Origin: Shimia litoralis
GTDB taxonomy: Bacteria; Pseudomonadota; Alphaproteobacteria; Rhodobacterales; Rhodobacteraceae
Assembly: GCF_005518135.1 (NCBI RefSeq)
Contig: NZ_SULI01000007.1
Span: forward strand, 93,856 to 157,855
Length of the DNA stretch: 64,000 nucleotides
Direction of reading: 5' to 3'
Under the pieces are notes generated by a model. The model was not told the origin of the DNA. It ran no database searches and saw only the letters and a list, made by a program, of their open reading frames with translations. The number at the start of each line of letters is the position of its first letter. The stretch's first letter is position 1. The position numbers and the translations under genes were made by a program. Of this stretch, positions 45,705 to 54,200 are shown piece after piece.

Positions 45705-47360
45705 ATGACACAACACCGATCCGAACTGCTGATGCCTGCGGGTAATCTACGTAAACTAAAAATGGCCATCCTGTATGGTGCCGATGCCGTATATCTGGGA
45801 ACGCCGGATATGTCGCTTCGGACCAAGTCCGAGTTTTCCCTCGATGACGTCATTGAGGGCGTGAATTTTTGTCACGCACACGGACGTCGCGCCTATCTTA
45901 CGCTGAACTTGTTTTCACATAACAAAGACATCCCCAAACTTGATGAATACATCGACACAGTGCGCACGGTGAAACCCGATGGGTTGATCATTGCGGACCC
46001 TGGGGTGTTTCAATATGTGCGCACACGCGCGCCAGAGCTTCCTTTGCACATCAGCACACAGGCAAACGTGGCGTCTTGGCTTTCGGTGCAATTCTGGGAA
46101 CAGCAAGGTGCCGAACTGGTCGTGATGGCCCGCGAAGTGTCTTTTCCGGAGATGGAAGAAATTCGCGAAATGTGCCCCGACATCAAAATCGAGGCCTTTA
46201 TCCATGGCGCGATGTGCATGACCTATTCGGGGCGCTGCCTGTTGTCGAACTTTATGGCCGAACGCGGTGCCAACCAAGGCAATTGCGCCAACTCATGTCG
46301 TTGGAATTACAAATTCCACCTGCGCCTGAAAGATGGCACCATTCAGGAACTCAACATCGACGAAGACAATCTCGACATGTTCGAATTCCTATTGGAAGAA
46401 GGCGTGCGCCCCGGAGAGTTCCTGCCTATCCAGGAAGACGAGCGCGGCAGCTATATCCTGAACTCAAAAGACCTCTGTCTGATGCCCAAATTGGACGACT
46501 ATCTGCGCATTGGCGTTGATTCCCTCAAGGTCGAGGGGCGCGGCAAGTCCGAGTATTACGCTGCGGTTGTAGCGCGGGCGTATCGCATGGCGATCGATGA
46601 CTATTACGAAGATCCGGACAATTGGGATGCCAGCAACTACATGGCCGAACTCGAGACCGTTGGAAACCGCGGCTATACGCTTGCATTCCACAAAGGTCGC
46701 TTGACCAATCTCGCACATGGCTATGAGCAAACCCAAGCCTTGGCCCAGTGGGAATACGCCGGCTATGTAACCGACGTCAAAGACGACGCGTTCTATGTCG
46801 AAGTCAAAAACAAGCTCGAGCCTGGCGATGTGATCGAAATCGTATCTCCGATTGCGCGCAATACCATCCTGTTGCGCGGCTATGATTACGAGGTCGCAGC
46901 CACAGGCGAGCACAAAGAGGTTGTGCACGGGTCAACAAAAACCATCATCCGCCTGCCGTTTTCGCTGTTTGAGCATGAAAATATCGACGACCTTCGCAGC
47001 AATTTCCCACCCTATACCGTATTGCGAAAAGAACGTGCACTGACCGAAGAGCAGTGGAAGCGACTACAGCTCGACAAAACGGCGCAAGCCATGGAAATCA
47101 AGGACACGGTCGGCGAAACAGCCTATAAACGCCGCCGCGATGCGCTGGTCGAGGCGATCGAAGCAGATACCAACACCCGCCGGTTCAAAACCAACCGCGC
47201 TGGCACAGAGGGCTGCTGTGGCAAAGGCTGCAACGGATGCATGATTTTCTGGCAAGACGACATGTATGCCAAAGCGCGCGACATTCTGCTGCAACGCAAG
47301 CAGGGTGAGCAGCTGTCACGCGCCGAAGCCGCCGAACTCAAGCTTCCGGCGGCCGAGTAA
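45705..47360 (+). CDS. U32-family protein, TrhP/YegQ-like tRNA uridine hydroxylation
   Basis: A 551-residue protein of the collagenase-like U32 family. Landmarks are SELLMPAGNLRKLKMAILYGADAVYLG, the conserved Cys cluster in GAMCMTYSGRCLLSNFMAERGANQGNCANSCRW, and LKVEGRGKSEYYAAVV. Family members related to TrhP make 5-hydroxyuridine in tRNA using prephenate and an iron-sulfur cluster. The C-terminal tail adds GCCGKGCNGCMIFW, a second Cys-rich motif. The ATG at 45705 follows GGAAGG. It is convergent with the glycan operon, two bases away. Confidence 0.85.
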   Translation: MTQHRSELLMPAGNLRKLKMAILYGADAVYLGTPDMSLRTKSEFSLDDVIEGVNFCHAHGRRAYLTLNLFSHNKDIPKLDEYIDTVRTVKPDGLIIADPGVFQYVRTRAPELPLHISTQANVASWLSVQFWEQQGAELVVMAREVSFPEMEEIREMCPDIKIEAFIHGAMCMTYSGRCLLSNFMAERGANQGNCANSCRWNYKFHLRLKDGTIQELNIDEDNLDMFEFLLEEGVRPGEFLPIQEDERGSYILNSKDLCLMPKLDDYLRIGVDSLKVEGRGKSEYYAAVVARAYRMAIDDYYEDPDNWDASNYMAELETVGNRGYTLAFHKGRLTNLAHGYEQTQALAQWEYAGYVTDVKDDAFYVEVKNKLEPGDVIEIVSPIARNTILLRGYDYEVAATGEHKEVVHGSTKTIIRLPFSLFEHENIDDLRSNFPPYTVLRKERALTEEQWKRLQLDKTAQAMEIKDTVGETAYKRRRDALVEAIEADTNTRRFKTNRAGTEGCCGKGCNGCMIFWQDDMYAKARDILLQRKQGEQLSRAEAAELKLPAAE

Positions 47361-47362
47361 GC

Positions 47363-47839
47363 TTAGGTCCGGTAAAAACAATACCGGTCCGGAGACACCG
47401 TTTCCGGACCGCGCACTTGGGAAAACCCAACCAGCGGCTGACCTGAAACCAACACCCCACCAGGTGCCATGATGTCGGCAATCATCGGGCTGAGACGTGC
47501 GGCTTCGGCCACGTCTTTTTCTTTTTCGCCAAACCCGAAATCATAATGTGCCATGATGATCTTGGCCCCACTTGCAGCGAGTTTCTTAAGCATTTCTTCA
47601 GCTTCGCCCTGAAGAAAGTCCTGCTCGGGTGGAATACAGGACGGATGGCATTGCAAGATACGATCAATCACCCAAATACGGCGTCCTGATGCGACTTCGC
47701 GCAGATGATCATATGTCCGGCCATTGCCAAGCCCCATATCGACCACATCCCCATCAAGGCCGTGGACCTCTTTCAGGCCCCATTCCAACCCATCCCGTTG
47801 GGCGGCCAAACGGCGCATCATACTGTCTAAGCGGCTCAT
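47363..47839 (-). CDS. SAM-dependent methyltransferase, Methyltransf_17-type (glycan-operon copy)
   Basis: A 158-residue protein with the SAM-binding motif VVDMGLGNGRTYDHLRE at about residues 32-48. It then reads WVIDR for the acidic loop. It matches the short Methyltransf_17-type family (from memory), and is clearly paralogous to the gene at 62752 (shared MSRLD start and GLGNGRTY-x-H). The ATG at 47839 follows AAAGGACATTTG and shares one base with the upstream stop (TGATG), so it is translationally coupled as the seventh gene of the operon. The acceptor is unknown. Confidence 0.8.
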   Translation of the reverse strand: MSRLDSMMRRLAAQRDGLEWGLKEVHGLDGDVVDMGLGNGRTYDHLREVASGRRIWVIDRILQCHPSCIPPEQDFLQGEAEEMLKKLAASGAKIIMAHYDFGFGEKEKDVAEAARLSPMIADIMAPGGVLVSGQPLVGFSQVRGPETVSPDRYCFYRT

Positions 47840-48609
47840 CAAATGTCCTTTTTGGTGTGTCGTGTTTCGTGCCGATATAATGTGATCGGCCCCTCGCGAA
47901 GCTCCAACAGGAACTGGCGGGAGAATTCCCAGATATCCGGCGTGTGCACAAGGTGGTGCGTCAAATATCCCAGGGGTTCAGAATTATCGGTAAGGCCGGT
48001 CCGGCGATCATGCAAAAGACCCACCATTTTTTCAACCAGAAGCGGCGCGGGAATCAGGCCGCGTGTCTTGCGCCAAAAAATTGGATCAAGATGCGTGTTG
48101 ATCTGCGTAAGCCCTTCACAGGCTTCGACACGGTCTCGCGGGGAAAACACCGACACCGACGCATACCCGATCTCTGCCAGCAACGGGAACATCTCTGGTG
48201 ACATACGATTCCACGGGGGCACGAACATGGGTGCAAGACGTTTTCCAAACAATTGGTCCAACGTGTCAAAACCGGTTTGTATGTCACGCTTGGCGTCTTC
48301 CACATCCCGCGCGGCTCCAAATTCTGACTTTTTCATATCTTGCGGGTTGTGGTTCTTGTGTGCAAAGCCATGCACCACTGGGATCAACGCGGATGTGTCT
48401 TCGACATAGCTGGCCAATGCTGACGTTGCAGTCTTGGGGATCACCGCCAAATGCACGGGTACGTCACAATCACAAGACAGCGCCACCAATTGATCTAACT
48501 CTTGCGACGGGGACGTCGCGTCATCATCACGCCACCAAACCGGCAGTATCAGATTTTGGGCTCGCCAAAGCGCCAATTCAGATCGCAACGGGCTCCAGTC
48601 AATTTTCAC
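47839..48609 (-). CDS. Polysaccharide-deacetylase-like protein
   Basis: A 256-residue protein with a carbohydrate-esterase-4-like TIM fold. Metal-site motifs are visible: WWRDDDA (paired Asp) and VVHGFAHKNH (His-x-x-x-His), followed by FVPPWNR. There is no signal peptide, so it probably acts in the cytoplasm on a glycan or nucleotide-linked intermediate. The GTG at 48609 is chosen: GAGGA lies six bases before it and it overlaps the upstream stop as GTGA. Its place among glycosyltransferases supports sugar deacetylation (inference). Confidence 0.8.
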   Translation of the reverse strand: MKIDWSPLRSELALWRAQNLILPVWWRDDDATSPSQELDQLVALSCDCDVPVHLAVIPKTATSALASYVEDTSALIPVVHGFAHKNHNPQDMKKSEFGAARDVEDAKRDIQTGFDTLDQLFGKRLAPMFVPPWNRMSPEMFPLLAEIGYASVSVFSPRDRVEACEGLTQINTHLDPIFWRKTRGLIPAPLLVEKMVGLLHDRRTGLTDNSEPLGYLTHHLVHTPDIWEFSRQFLLELREGPITLYRHETRHTKKDI

Positions 48610-49745
48610 GCTCTGTCCTCGCACATATCTTGGGCTATGCGCACCGTTTGCACAGCACCGTCAAAATCCACATTCAAGTTATGTCTCGGGCCTTGGGCAA
48701 CGACCTCGTTCAAAGACCTTAGCAAACTGTGCGCCGTCAAATCCTGGGCCATGACGACAGACATTGCGGATTGCTCTGCCAATGATTGGGACCGCAAAGT
48801 TTGTTCGACCTCTCCGCCGTCATCAAAAGGCACCAACACGGCGGGTACTCCGCTCTGGAGCAAATCCAGCGCGGTGTTATATCCGCACATGCTGACAGAC
48901 GCAGCGGCTCCTGCAAGCATCTGTCGAAAATCCGGTCGAACAGGTTCAATTGTGATGTCCAATGATCCCGCACGCTGACGCAAAGCCGCGATCCGTTCAG
49001 AGGCGTCTTTGCCTCCCACCAGCAGGCGCCACGGTAATTCGCTTTGTTTTGCTGCATCTATGGCGGCTTCGAACAAGGATTGCCCAACCGATCCGCCGCC
49101 TGCGCTCACCAGCACCTCACCCTGGCCAACCCCGTCTGGATGCGGCGCGGCGGCTGCCGGTGCAACATACCCAGTGTATTTCAACAGTTCTGACAGATCA
49201 TCATCAATGGGCCAACTCTTGGCCAACTGGGTAATCATCGGATCGGAATGCACCAACACACCATCAAAATATCGCAACAAAATCTCGCGGGCTTTTTCTG
49301 CCTTAGACGGCTTTGAAGGCGGCGCGAGAATGTCACGCACCGAACACAGCACAACGGGGCGGTTGGGCAACGCCTGCGCAGCATCCAAAATGGCGGTAAA
49401 CTCGGCGGACAGCGATCTGCGACCAAAGGGAAATAACTCGGTGATTAAAACATCCGGCGCGACGTCATGTAATGCCTGAACTCCGGCAAGTTTCCGGCGC
49501 GATAAATAGGCGTGATCCGCGACATTGCCCGCGTCATCCAAGAGCGTTGTGAAGTTTGTGCCATCCGAACACAAAGGCGGCATCTGCAGAACAGTGACCC
49601 CGGTTTGATCCATATGAGGCGCAGGCATACCGCCTGACAGCACCGAAACCGTATGGCCGGCCTGCGCAAATGCCCGTCCAAGCGTCAAGGCGCGGGAAAG
49701 ATGCCCTGTCCCCAACAGATGGGTCACCACAATCAAAACGTTCAT
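48606..49745 (-). CDS. Glycosyltransferase, MurG/GT28-like (second of two)
   Basis: A 379-residue GT-B fold protein. The N-terminal acceptor-domain loop is VVTHLLGTGHLSRALTLGRAF. In the C-terminal donor domain, SAGGGSVGQSLFEAA and VSMCGYNTALDLLQSGVPAVLVPFD match the MurG/UDP-sugar-binding pattern. It has the same architecture as the first gene of the operon (52644), so the pair is probably duplicated. It shares four bases with both neighbours. The donor and acceptor are unknown. Confidence 0.82.
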   Translation of the reverse strand: MNVLIVVTHLLGTGHLSRALTLGRAFAQAGHTVSVLSGGMPAPHMDQTGVTVLQMPPLCSDGTNFTTLLDDAGNVADHAYLSRRKLAGVQALHDVAPDVLITELFPFGRRSLSAEFTAILDAAQALPNRPVVLCSVRDILAPPSKPSKAEKAREILLRYFDGVLVHSDPMITQLAKSWPIDDDLSELLKYTGYVAPAAAAPHPDGVGQGEVLVSAGGGSVGQSLFEAAIDAAKQSELPWRLLVGGKDASERIAALRQRAGSLDITIEPVRPDFRQMLAGAAASVSMCGYNTALDLLQSGVPAVLVPFDDGGEVEQTLRSQSLAEQSAMSVVMAQDLTAHSLLRSLNEVVAQGPRHNLNVDFDGAVQTVRIAQDMCEDRA

Positions 49746-50329
49746 GTGTCTATCTTGTCCAAACGCACAATATCGGGATCGGAGACGCGAATATCCGTCC
49801 CTTCAATGTCAACGACGAACATGCGATTACGCTTGATCGCAAATGGTGCTGGCCCCAAGAAATCCCAACCATAAGCTTTGGCCAAGACCATGCGCATGGT
49901 GCCGATATGACACACGGCAATGCTGTCCCGTTTCAAGCTAAACAACCACGGCGCCAGACGGTCCCAAACATCACTCGGGCTTTCTCCGTTAGGCGGTTGA
50001 TACGCCCATCCCCAATGCTCGATGTCACGAAAGCCTGAATTTGGATCCGCCTTAAGGTCCACACCCTTAAGACCTTCCCAATCACCCCAGTCCATTTCGA
50101 TCAAGGCGTCCACTGTTTTGGGGGCGCGCCCTGACACGATTCCTGCGGTCTCACGCGCACGCGACAACGGGCTGGCGTAAAGATCAGCACCTTGCCATGC
50201 CGTGGGCAGGGCAAACCCCTTGAGATCACTGCGGGCTTGCTCATCCAGCGCGATATCCGTGCGGCCCTGAATGCGCCCGGCGCGGTTCCAATCGGTATGT
50301 CCGTGGCGCAGCATGGCAAATCGGATCAT
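49742..50329 (-). CDS. Histidine-phosphatase-family protein
   Basis: A 195-residue phosphoglycerate-mutase-like phosphatase. The catalytic motif is MLRHGHTDWN (R8-H9-G10), with YASPLSRARETAGIVSG, MDWGDWEGL and the second His in VCHIGTMRMVLA. The substrate is unknown. Because it lies inside a glycosyltransferase operon with four-base overlaps on both sides, a phosphosugar or glycosyl-phosphate substrate is likely (inference; mycobacterial GpgP is a precedent for such a phosphatase in glycoside synthesis). Confidence 0.88.
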   Translation of the reverse strand: MIRFAMLRHGHTDWNRAGRIQGRTDIALDEQARSDLKGFALPTAWQGADLYASPLSRARETAGIVSGRAPKTVDALIEMDWGDWEGLKGVDLKADPNSGFRDIEHWGWAYQPPNGESPSDVWDRLAPWLFSLKRDSIAVCHIGTMRMVLAKAYGWDFLGPAPFAIKRNRMFVVDIEGTDIRVSDPDIVRLDKIDT

Positions 50330-51405
50330 GATGTCTCTCCTGTCAAAGGTCCCAGAACGGACCAGATCGTGTCTCGTGCGGCCCCCAACAAATGTTTGTC
50401 AGAGATCAGTGCTCGGGCCTGATTGGACCGCATGGAATGATACGCAGGCTCCCCCAAGAGCTTACCTATTTCAACAGCCAGGGCGGCAATATCATCTTGG
50501 GGAATACATGTTCCCCGAGGCAGCACATCTCGCACGCCAGGGCGATCCTGCGCAACCACAGGAACGCCCGCCGCCTGCGCCTCGAGATAGACCATGCCAA
50601 ACGCTTCGTTGACGCCGGGCCACAAAAACACTGCTGCCTTGGCATACGCAGCCTGCAAAGCTTTGCGGTCCAATTGCCCCAAAAACCGGACCCGATCGCC
50701 GAAGGATGCGAACAGTGCTTCGATCTCTGATCGGGCGGGGCCATCCCCCGCGATTTCAAACTGCCAGTCGGTGTCGCCTAACATCCGCAGTGCCTGCGCA
50801 ATAATTTGATACGACGCTAGCTTGTCTCCGTGTCGCATCATGGCCGTCGTCAAAATGACGGGGGCATTGCTGCTTCGGCAGTCCGGCAGGTGTTCGGAAT
50901 GCAAAAAGGGATGCAATTGCTTGAGCACCTGATCCGGCTTCTCGTATGGCCAAAGGCCTTCGCCATCTTGCTGGGTCAGATAAAAGATGGCGTCGGCCAT
51001 ATCGCAGGACGCATCCGCGGCATGTGCAAACACATCCCAAGCCCCACCAAATCGCTTGGCCGCACGGGTGGCTTCGATCTGCACATACGGGATTCCAAGC
51101 ACCTTTGACACAGCAGGGCCCAACAGGTCCGGTGCCTTATAATAACTGTGATAGGTCACCCATGCAGCCCAGCCCCCCTGCGCCACCAATCGCGCGGCCT
51201 CTATCTCGGCTTGCGCAAACAATTGACGCTGAAATGACGCATCGCCCTTGCCGTCATAGCAGCGGAACTCCGAAGCGAGGTCGACGCTGACTGCGCGCGC
51301 AGGGTCGGACAGCGCTTTGATCACACCGCGGGCCATTTCACGATCACCAGATGGAACCGAATGTGTCGGCGGCTTCATTGGGGCGTAAAAGGCAATGGCA
51401 CGCAT
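50326..51405 (-). CDS. Family-4 glycosyltransferase
   Basis: A 359-residue GT-B retaining transferase. The donor domain shows FEIAGDGPARSEIEALF, VRFLGQLD and the E-x7-E motif NEAFGMVYLEAQAAGVPVVAQD. The N-terminal acceptor half (FYAPMKPPTHSVPSGDREMARG) reads like GT4 enzymes that act on lipid- or small-molecule-linked acceptors. It starts three bases after the previous gene of the operon and overlaps the phosphatase start by four. Confidence 0.88.
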   Translation of the reverse strand: MRAIAFYAPMKPPTHSVPSGDREMARGVIKALSDPARAVSVDLASEFRCYDGKGDASFQRQLFAQAEIEAARLVAQGGWAAWVTYHSYYKAPDLLGPAVSKVLGIPYVQIEATRAAKRFGGAWDVFAHAADASCDMADAIFYLTQQDGEGLWPYEKPDQVLKQLHPFLHSEHLPDCRSSNAPVILTTAMMRHGDKLASYQIIAQALRMLGDTDWQFEIAGDGPARSEIEALFASFGDRVRFLGQLDRKALQAAYAKAAVFLWPGVNEAFGMVYLEAQAAGVPVVAQDRPGVRDVLPRGTCIPQDDIAALAVEIGKLLGEPAYHSMRSNQARALISDKHLLGAARDTIWSVLGPLTGETS

Positions 51406-51408
51406 GTA

Positions 51409-52647
51409 TTACCCTGACGTCATTGCACGTAAACGCTCGTCAAGCATCTTGATCCCTGGCGCCATCAAGAAATGCTGTGTCAGGCGTTCGTATGCCGCAT
51501 CTGCCAAGGCAAGGCGTTGCTCTGGATGGGCTGCCAGCTCTGTCATGGCCTCCGCCAAAGCGGTCGGCGCGTCATCTGACAAGATGCCATGCGTGCCCGT
51601 TTCGATGAATTCTGGAATGGCAGAGACCGGCGTGGACAAAATACACAGCTTTTGCGACGCCGCTTCCATCAAGACATTGGGCAGCCCGTCACGGTCACCA
51701 TCGCGCGCGATACGGCTTGGCAGCACAAAAACATCGGAGTCCCGCATTGCGCTGATCACTTCGGGTTGATCACACGCCCCGCGCCACGTGATCCGGTCAT
51801 GGATGTTCAAAACTTTGGCACGCGCCACAAACGCATCGCCCAGTCCACCACCGCCAATGTGTTCCCAATGCCAATCCAATGACTTGGGCAACAGGGCCAA
51901 GGCCTCGATCAGGTTATCAAACCCCTTCTTCTCGACCAATCGCCCCACAGACAGAAACCGCACTCGGCTTGCGTCGGTTTTGCGCAGTTCAGGAGGAGCG
52001 GGGAAACGAGCCAAATCCAGGCCATGATAAATAAGCGCCACACGGGCGGGATCATCCGCCAACCCCTTTAGGTGCTCTGCCCCAAACGCAGTGCAGGTCG
52101 CAAGGAACTCTGCGCCATGGGTGGTCGCCTGAAGCTTTTCGCGTTTTTCCCAATCGGGAGAGGTCCAAATATCTTTGGCATGTGCAGACACGCCCCACTT
52201 CATGTCTCGCAGTATCGCGGCATAGCGGGTCACCGATGCAGGAGTATGCATGAAATGCGCATACAGCGCCGCAGTATCCAACGGCATCTCGGCCGCCAAG
52301 ACGCAGGCTTGGCCAAACCGACGCACACGGTTGCGCGTCAGGTCGCGCCGCAAGTCTTTGAACCAGACAGACCCAGCACGCCAAAAGCTCTTGCGAAACA
52401 TGCCTTTGATGACAGCCTTGCCAACGCGCAGCGGCTCTTGGTGCAGATATTCGGGCAGATATTTGACCGGCGCCTGCAACCGATCGTGTAATGGATGACG
52501 TTTTTTATCGGTTGGAAAACGCAGTGACCAAATCTCGAGCGGGTGTCCCATCTGCTCGAGCGCGACCAATTCTTGGGCGATAAACGTCTCTGACAGGCGG
52601 GGCCATCCCTTGACCACCACCGCAAGCTTGGGTCGTTGGGCCGTCAT
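51409..52647 (-). CDS. Family-4 glycosyltransferase, exopolysaccharide type
   Basis: A 412-residue GT4 enzyme. It begins LAVVVKGWPRLSETFIAQELVALEQMG, the pattern of colanic-acid/WcaL-like transferases. The donor-side segment reads RFLSVGRLVEKKGFDNLIEAL, and a degenerate E-x7-E appears at DGLPNVLMEAASQKLCILS. It overlaps the stop of the first operon gene by four bases (ATGA). It is predicted cytosolic or membrane-peripheral. Confidence 0.88.
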   Translation of the reverse strand: MTAQRPKLAVVVKGWPRLSETFIAQELVALEQMGHPLEIWSLRFPTDKKRHPLHDRLQAPVKYLPEYLHQEPLRVGKAVIKGMFRKSFWRAGSVWFKDLRRDLTRNRVRRFGQACVLAAEMPLDTAALYAHFMHTPASVTRYAAILRDMKWGVSAHAKDIWTSPDWEKREKLQATTHGAEFLATCTAFGAEHLKGLADDPARVALIYHGLDLARFPAPPELRKTDASRVRFLSVGRLVEKKGFDNLIEALALLPKSLDWHWEHIGGGGLGDAFVARAKVLNIHDRITWRGACDQPEVISAMRDSDVFVLPSRIARDGDRDGLPNVLMEAASQKLCILSTPVSAIPEFIETGTHGILSDDAPTALAEAMTELAAHPEQRLALADAAYERLTQHFLMAPGIKMLDERLRAMTSG

Positions 52648-53864
52648 GCAACGTCTACCTCGTCATTCAATCCCAGCATGCCAAGCGCGCGCGCGGACAC
52701 AAAATCCAGACCATCCAACAACCCGTCCACAACAACACTCGAGGGTTTTTTCTGATCCGGCAATCCACGGATCGCTTCGATCATAGACGACACTGTCAGG
52801 CCATCACGATATTCATCCAAGACGCGTACCAGACCCAGTTCTTCGGCACGGCTGGCGCGAATATACTGTTCCAGACGCGGCTTTGTACGCGGGACGATAA
52901 CCGCGCGTTTGTCAAACGACAGAACTTCACAAAATGTATTGTACCCGCCCATGGAAACAATGCCATGTGCGCCGGCAATCAAGTTCTCGATCCGGCTGTC
53001 AAAACCAACCGCCTGCACGCGCCCTTGCAGCGCCTCGACGCGGGCTTCGAATGCGGCCCGATCAGCGCCCGACAGAAACGGCCCGTACACAAGCACCGCA
53101 TTCGGAGACAGGTTGGGGTCCTGTTCATAGGCCGAGAGCACGAGGTTGACCATGCTCTCGCCGTCACCACCGCCGCCAGGCGTAATCAAGATATATGGAT
53201 CTTCTGGCGCCACGCCATCGTCGAGGTTTTCACGGCGCAAATACCCGGTGTATTTCATACGGTCGCGCATTGACGCTGACATGTCCAAGCCCGACGTCGG
53301 GTTATATATGGATTCCAAGCCATATACCCAAATCTCGTCGTAGTAAGTTTCTGCAGCCTCAAGAGCACCTTTGCGATCCCATTCAGCCGCCAGAACATCA
53401 GGTTCGTCCAAGACATCCCGCAAGCCTAATACCAAATGGGCCTTACGTTTGGATTTAAGCCAATCTAACGCGGGCAACAGTTCGCCGCGAAATCCGGTCG
53501 GTTCTTTGTCGACGACAAGAATATCGGGGTTAAAGTGCTCGGCCGCAGATTTGATAAGCCCGGCGCGCAGCGCGGTGGTTTCGTCAATATCCAAACCCAG
53601 CGTTTCCGACGCATACGACCCGTCTGGGTTCTTCGTCACACCCGGCAATCGAATATGGTCAACGCGGTCAGGAAAGGTAAACCGGCCCGCCACGGGCGAT
53701 CCAGTCAGAATAATCGCAGATATTTGATCGTTTGCACCACAGATGGCGCTGGCAAGCGCACGTGATCTGCGCAGATGCCCCAAGCCAAAGGTATCATGGC
53801 TGTAAAACAACACACGTGGAGATGGTGTCAAACCCAGACCTTTCGCGGTGATAAACTCAGACAC
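52644..53864 (-). CDS. Glycosyltransferase, MurG/GT28-like (first of two)
   Basis: A 406-residue GT-B protein. The acceptor-domain loop is FYSHDTFGLGHLRRSRALASAI; the donor-domain loops are ILITPGGGGDGESMVNLVL and GIVSMGGYNTFCEVLSFDKRAVIVPR. It parallels the gene at 48606 along its length. The GTG at 53864 follows AAGGG by seven bases and is preferred over a TTG at 53897. As the first gene of the seven-gene operon it is divergent from a large mechanosensitive-channel gene across a 336-base gap. Confidence 0.82.
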   Translation of the reverse strand: MSEFITAKGLGLTPSPRVLFYSHDTFGLGHLRRSRALASAICGANDQISAIILTGSPVAGRFTFPDRVDHIRLPGVTKNPDGSYASETLGLDIDETTALRAGLIKSAAEHFNPDILVVDKEPTGFRGELLPALDWLKSKRKAHLVLGLRDVLDEPDVLAAEWDRKGALEAAETYYDEIWVYGLESIYNPTSGLDMSASMRDRMKYTGYLRRENLDDGVAPEDPYILITPGGGGDGESMVNLVLSAYEQDPNLSPNAVLVYGPFLSGADRAAFEARVEALQGRVQAVGFDSRIENLIAGAHGIVSMGGYNTFCEVLSFDKRAVIVPRTKPRLEQYIRASRAEELGLVRVLDEYRDGLTVSSMIEAIRGLPDQKKPSSVVVDGLLDGLDFVSARALGMLGLNDEVDVA

Positions 53865-54200
53865 CTGTTTTCCCTTCAGCCCCAATAGTGCTTTCAAATT
53901 GTTGCACCCGGTCAGGCATTTCCCCGAAAAGCCGAGCGCAAAACAGCAACTATCCCGAGTAGCAGATTCAGTATCAAACTCTGCTCAAACCTGTGCAAAA
54001 TTCACACCCCTCTGCGCTACCGCCTTTGGTTGGAAATGTCACCCCCCGCACAGAAAATTCCATAGGGATTCGCCCACATGTTGCAATTCTAGGGTCCCAA
54101 GTCATGCCGCTCTGTTGAGCGCTTGCGATTGCCAGTTTGCCCCGCACCAGATGTTGCAGTAAACCTGTTCTAATCCCAATCGCTCGAAAGCGCTTTCTTT
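53865..54200. other. Divergent intergenic region between glycan operon and large MscS gene
   Basis: No gene with credible codon pattern or ribosome binding site is visible on either strand. The region should hold the promoters of both transcription units. I see no clear dyad or known motif. The stretch just before 54201 lacks a Shine-Dalgarno for the channel gene. Confidence 0.6.

Noticed and set aside
53848..54162. Possible 104-codon gene in the gap before the large channel gene
   Set aside because: No ribosome binding site, Cys/His/Pro-rich random composition, and partial overlap with the first glycosyltransferase gene.
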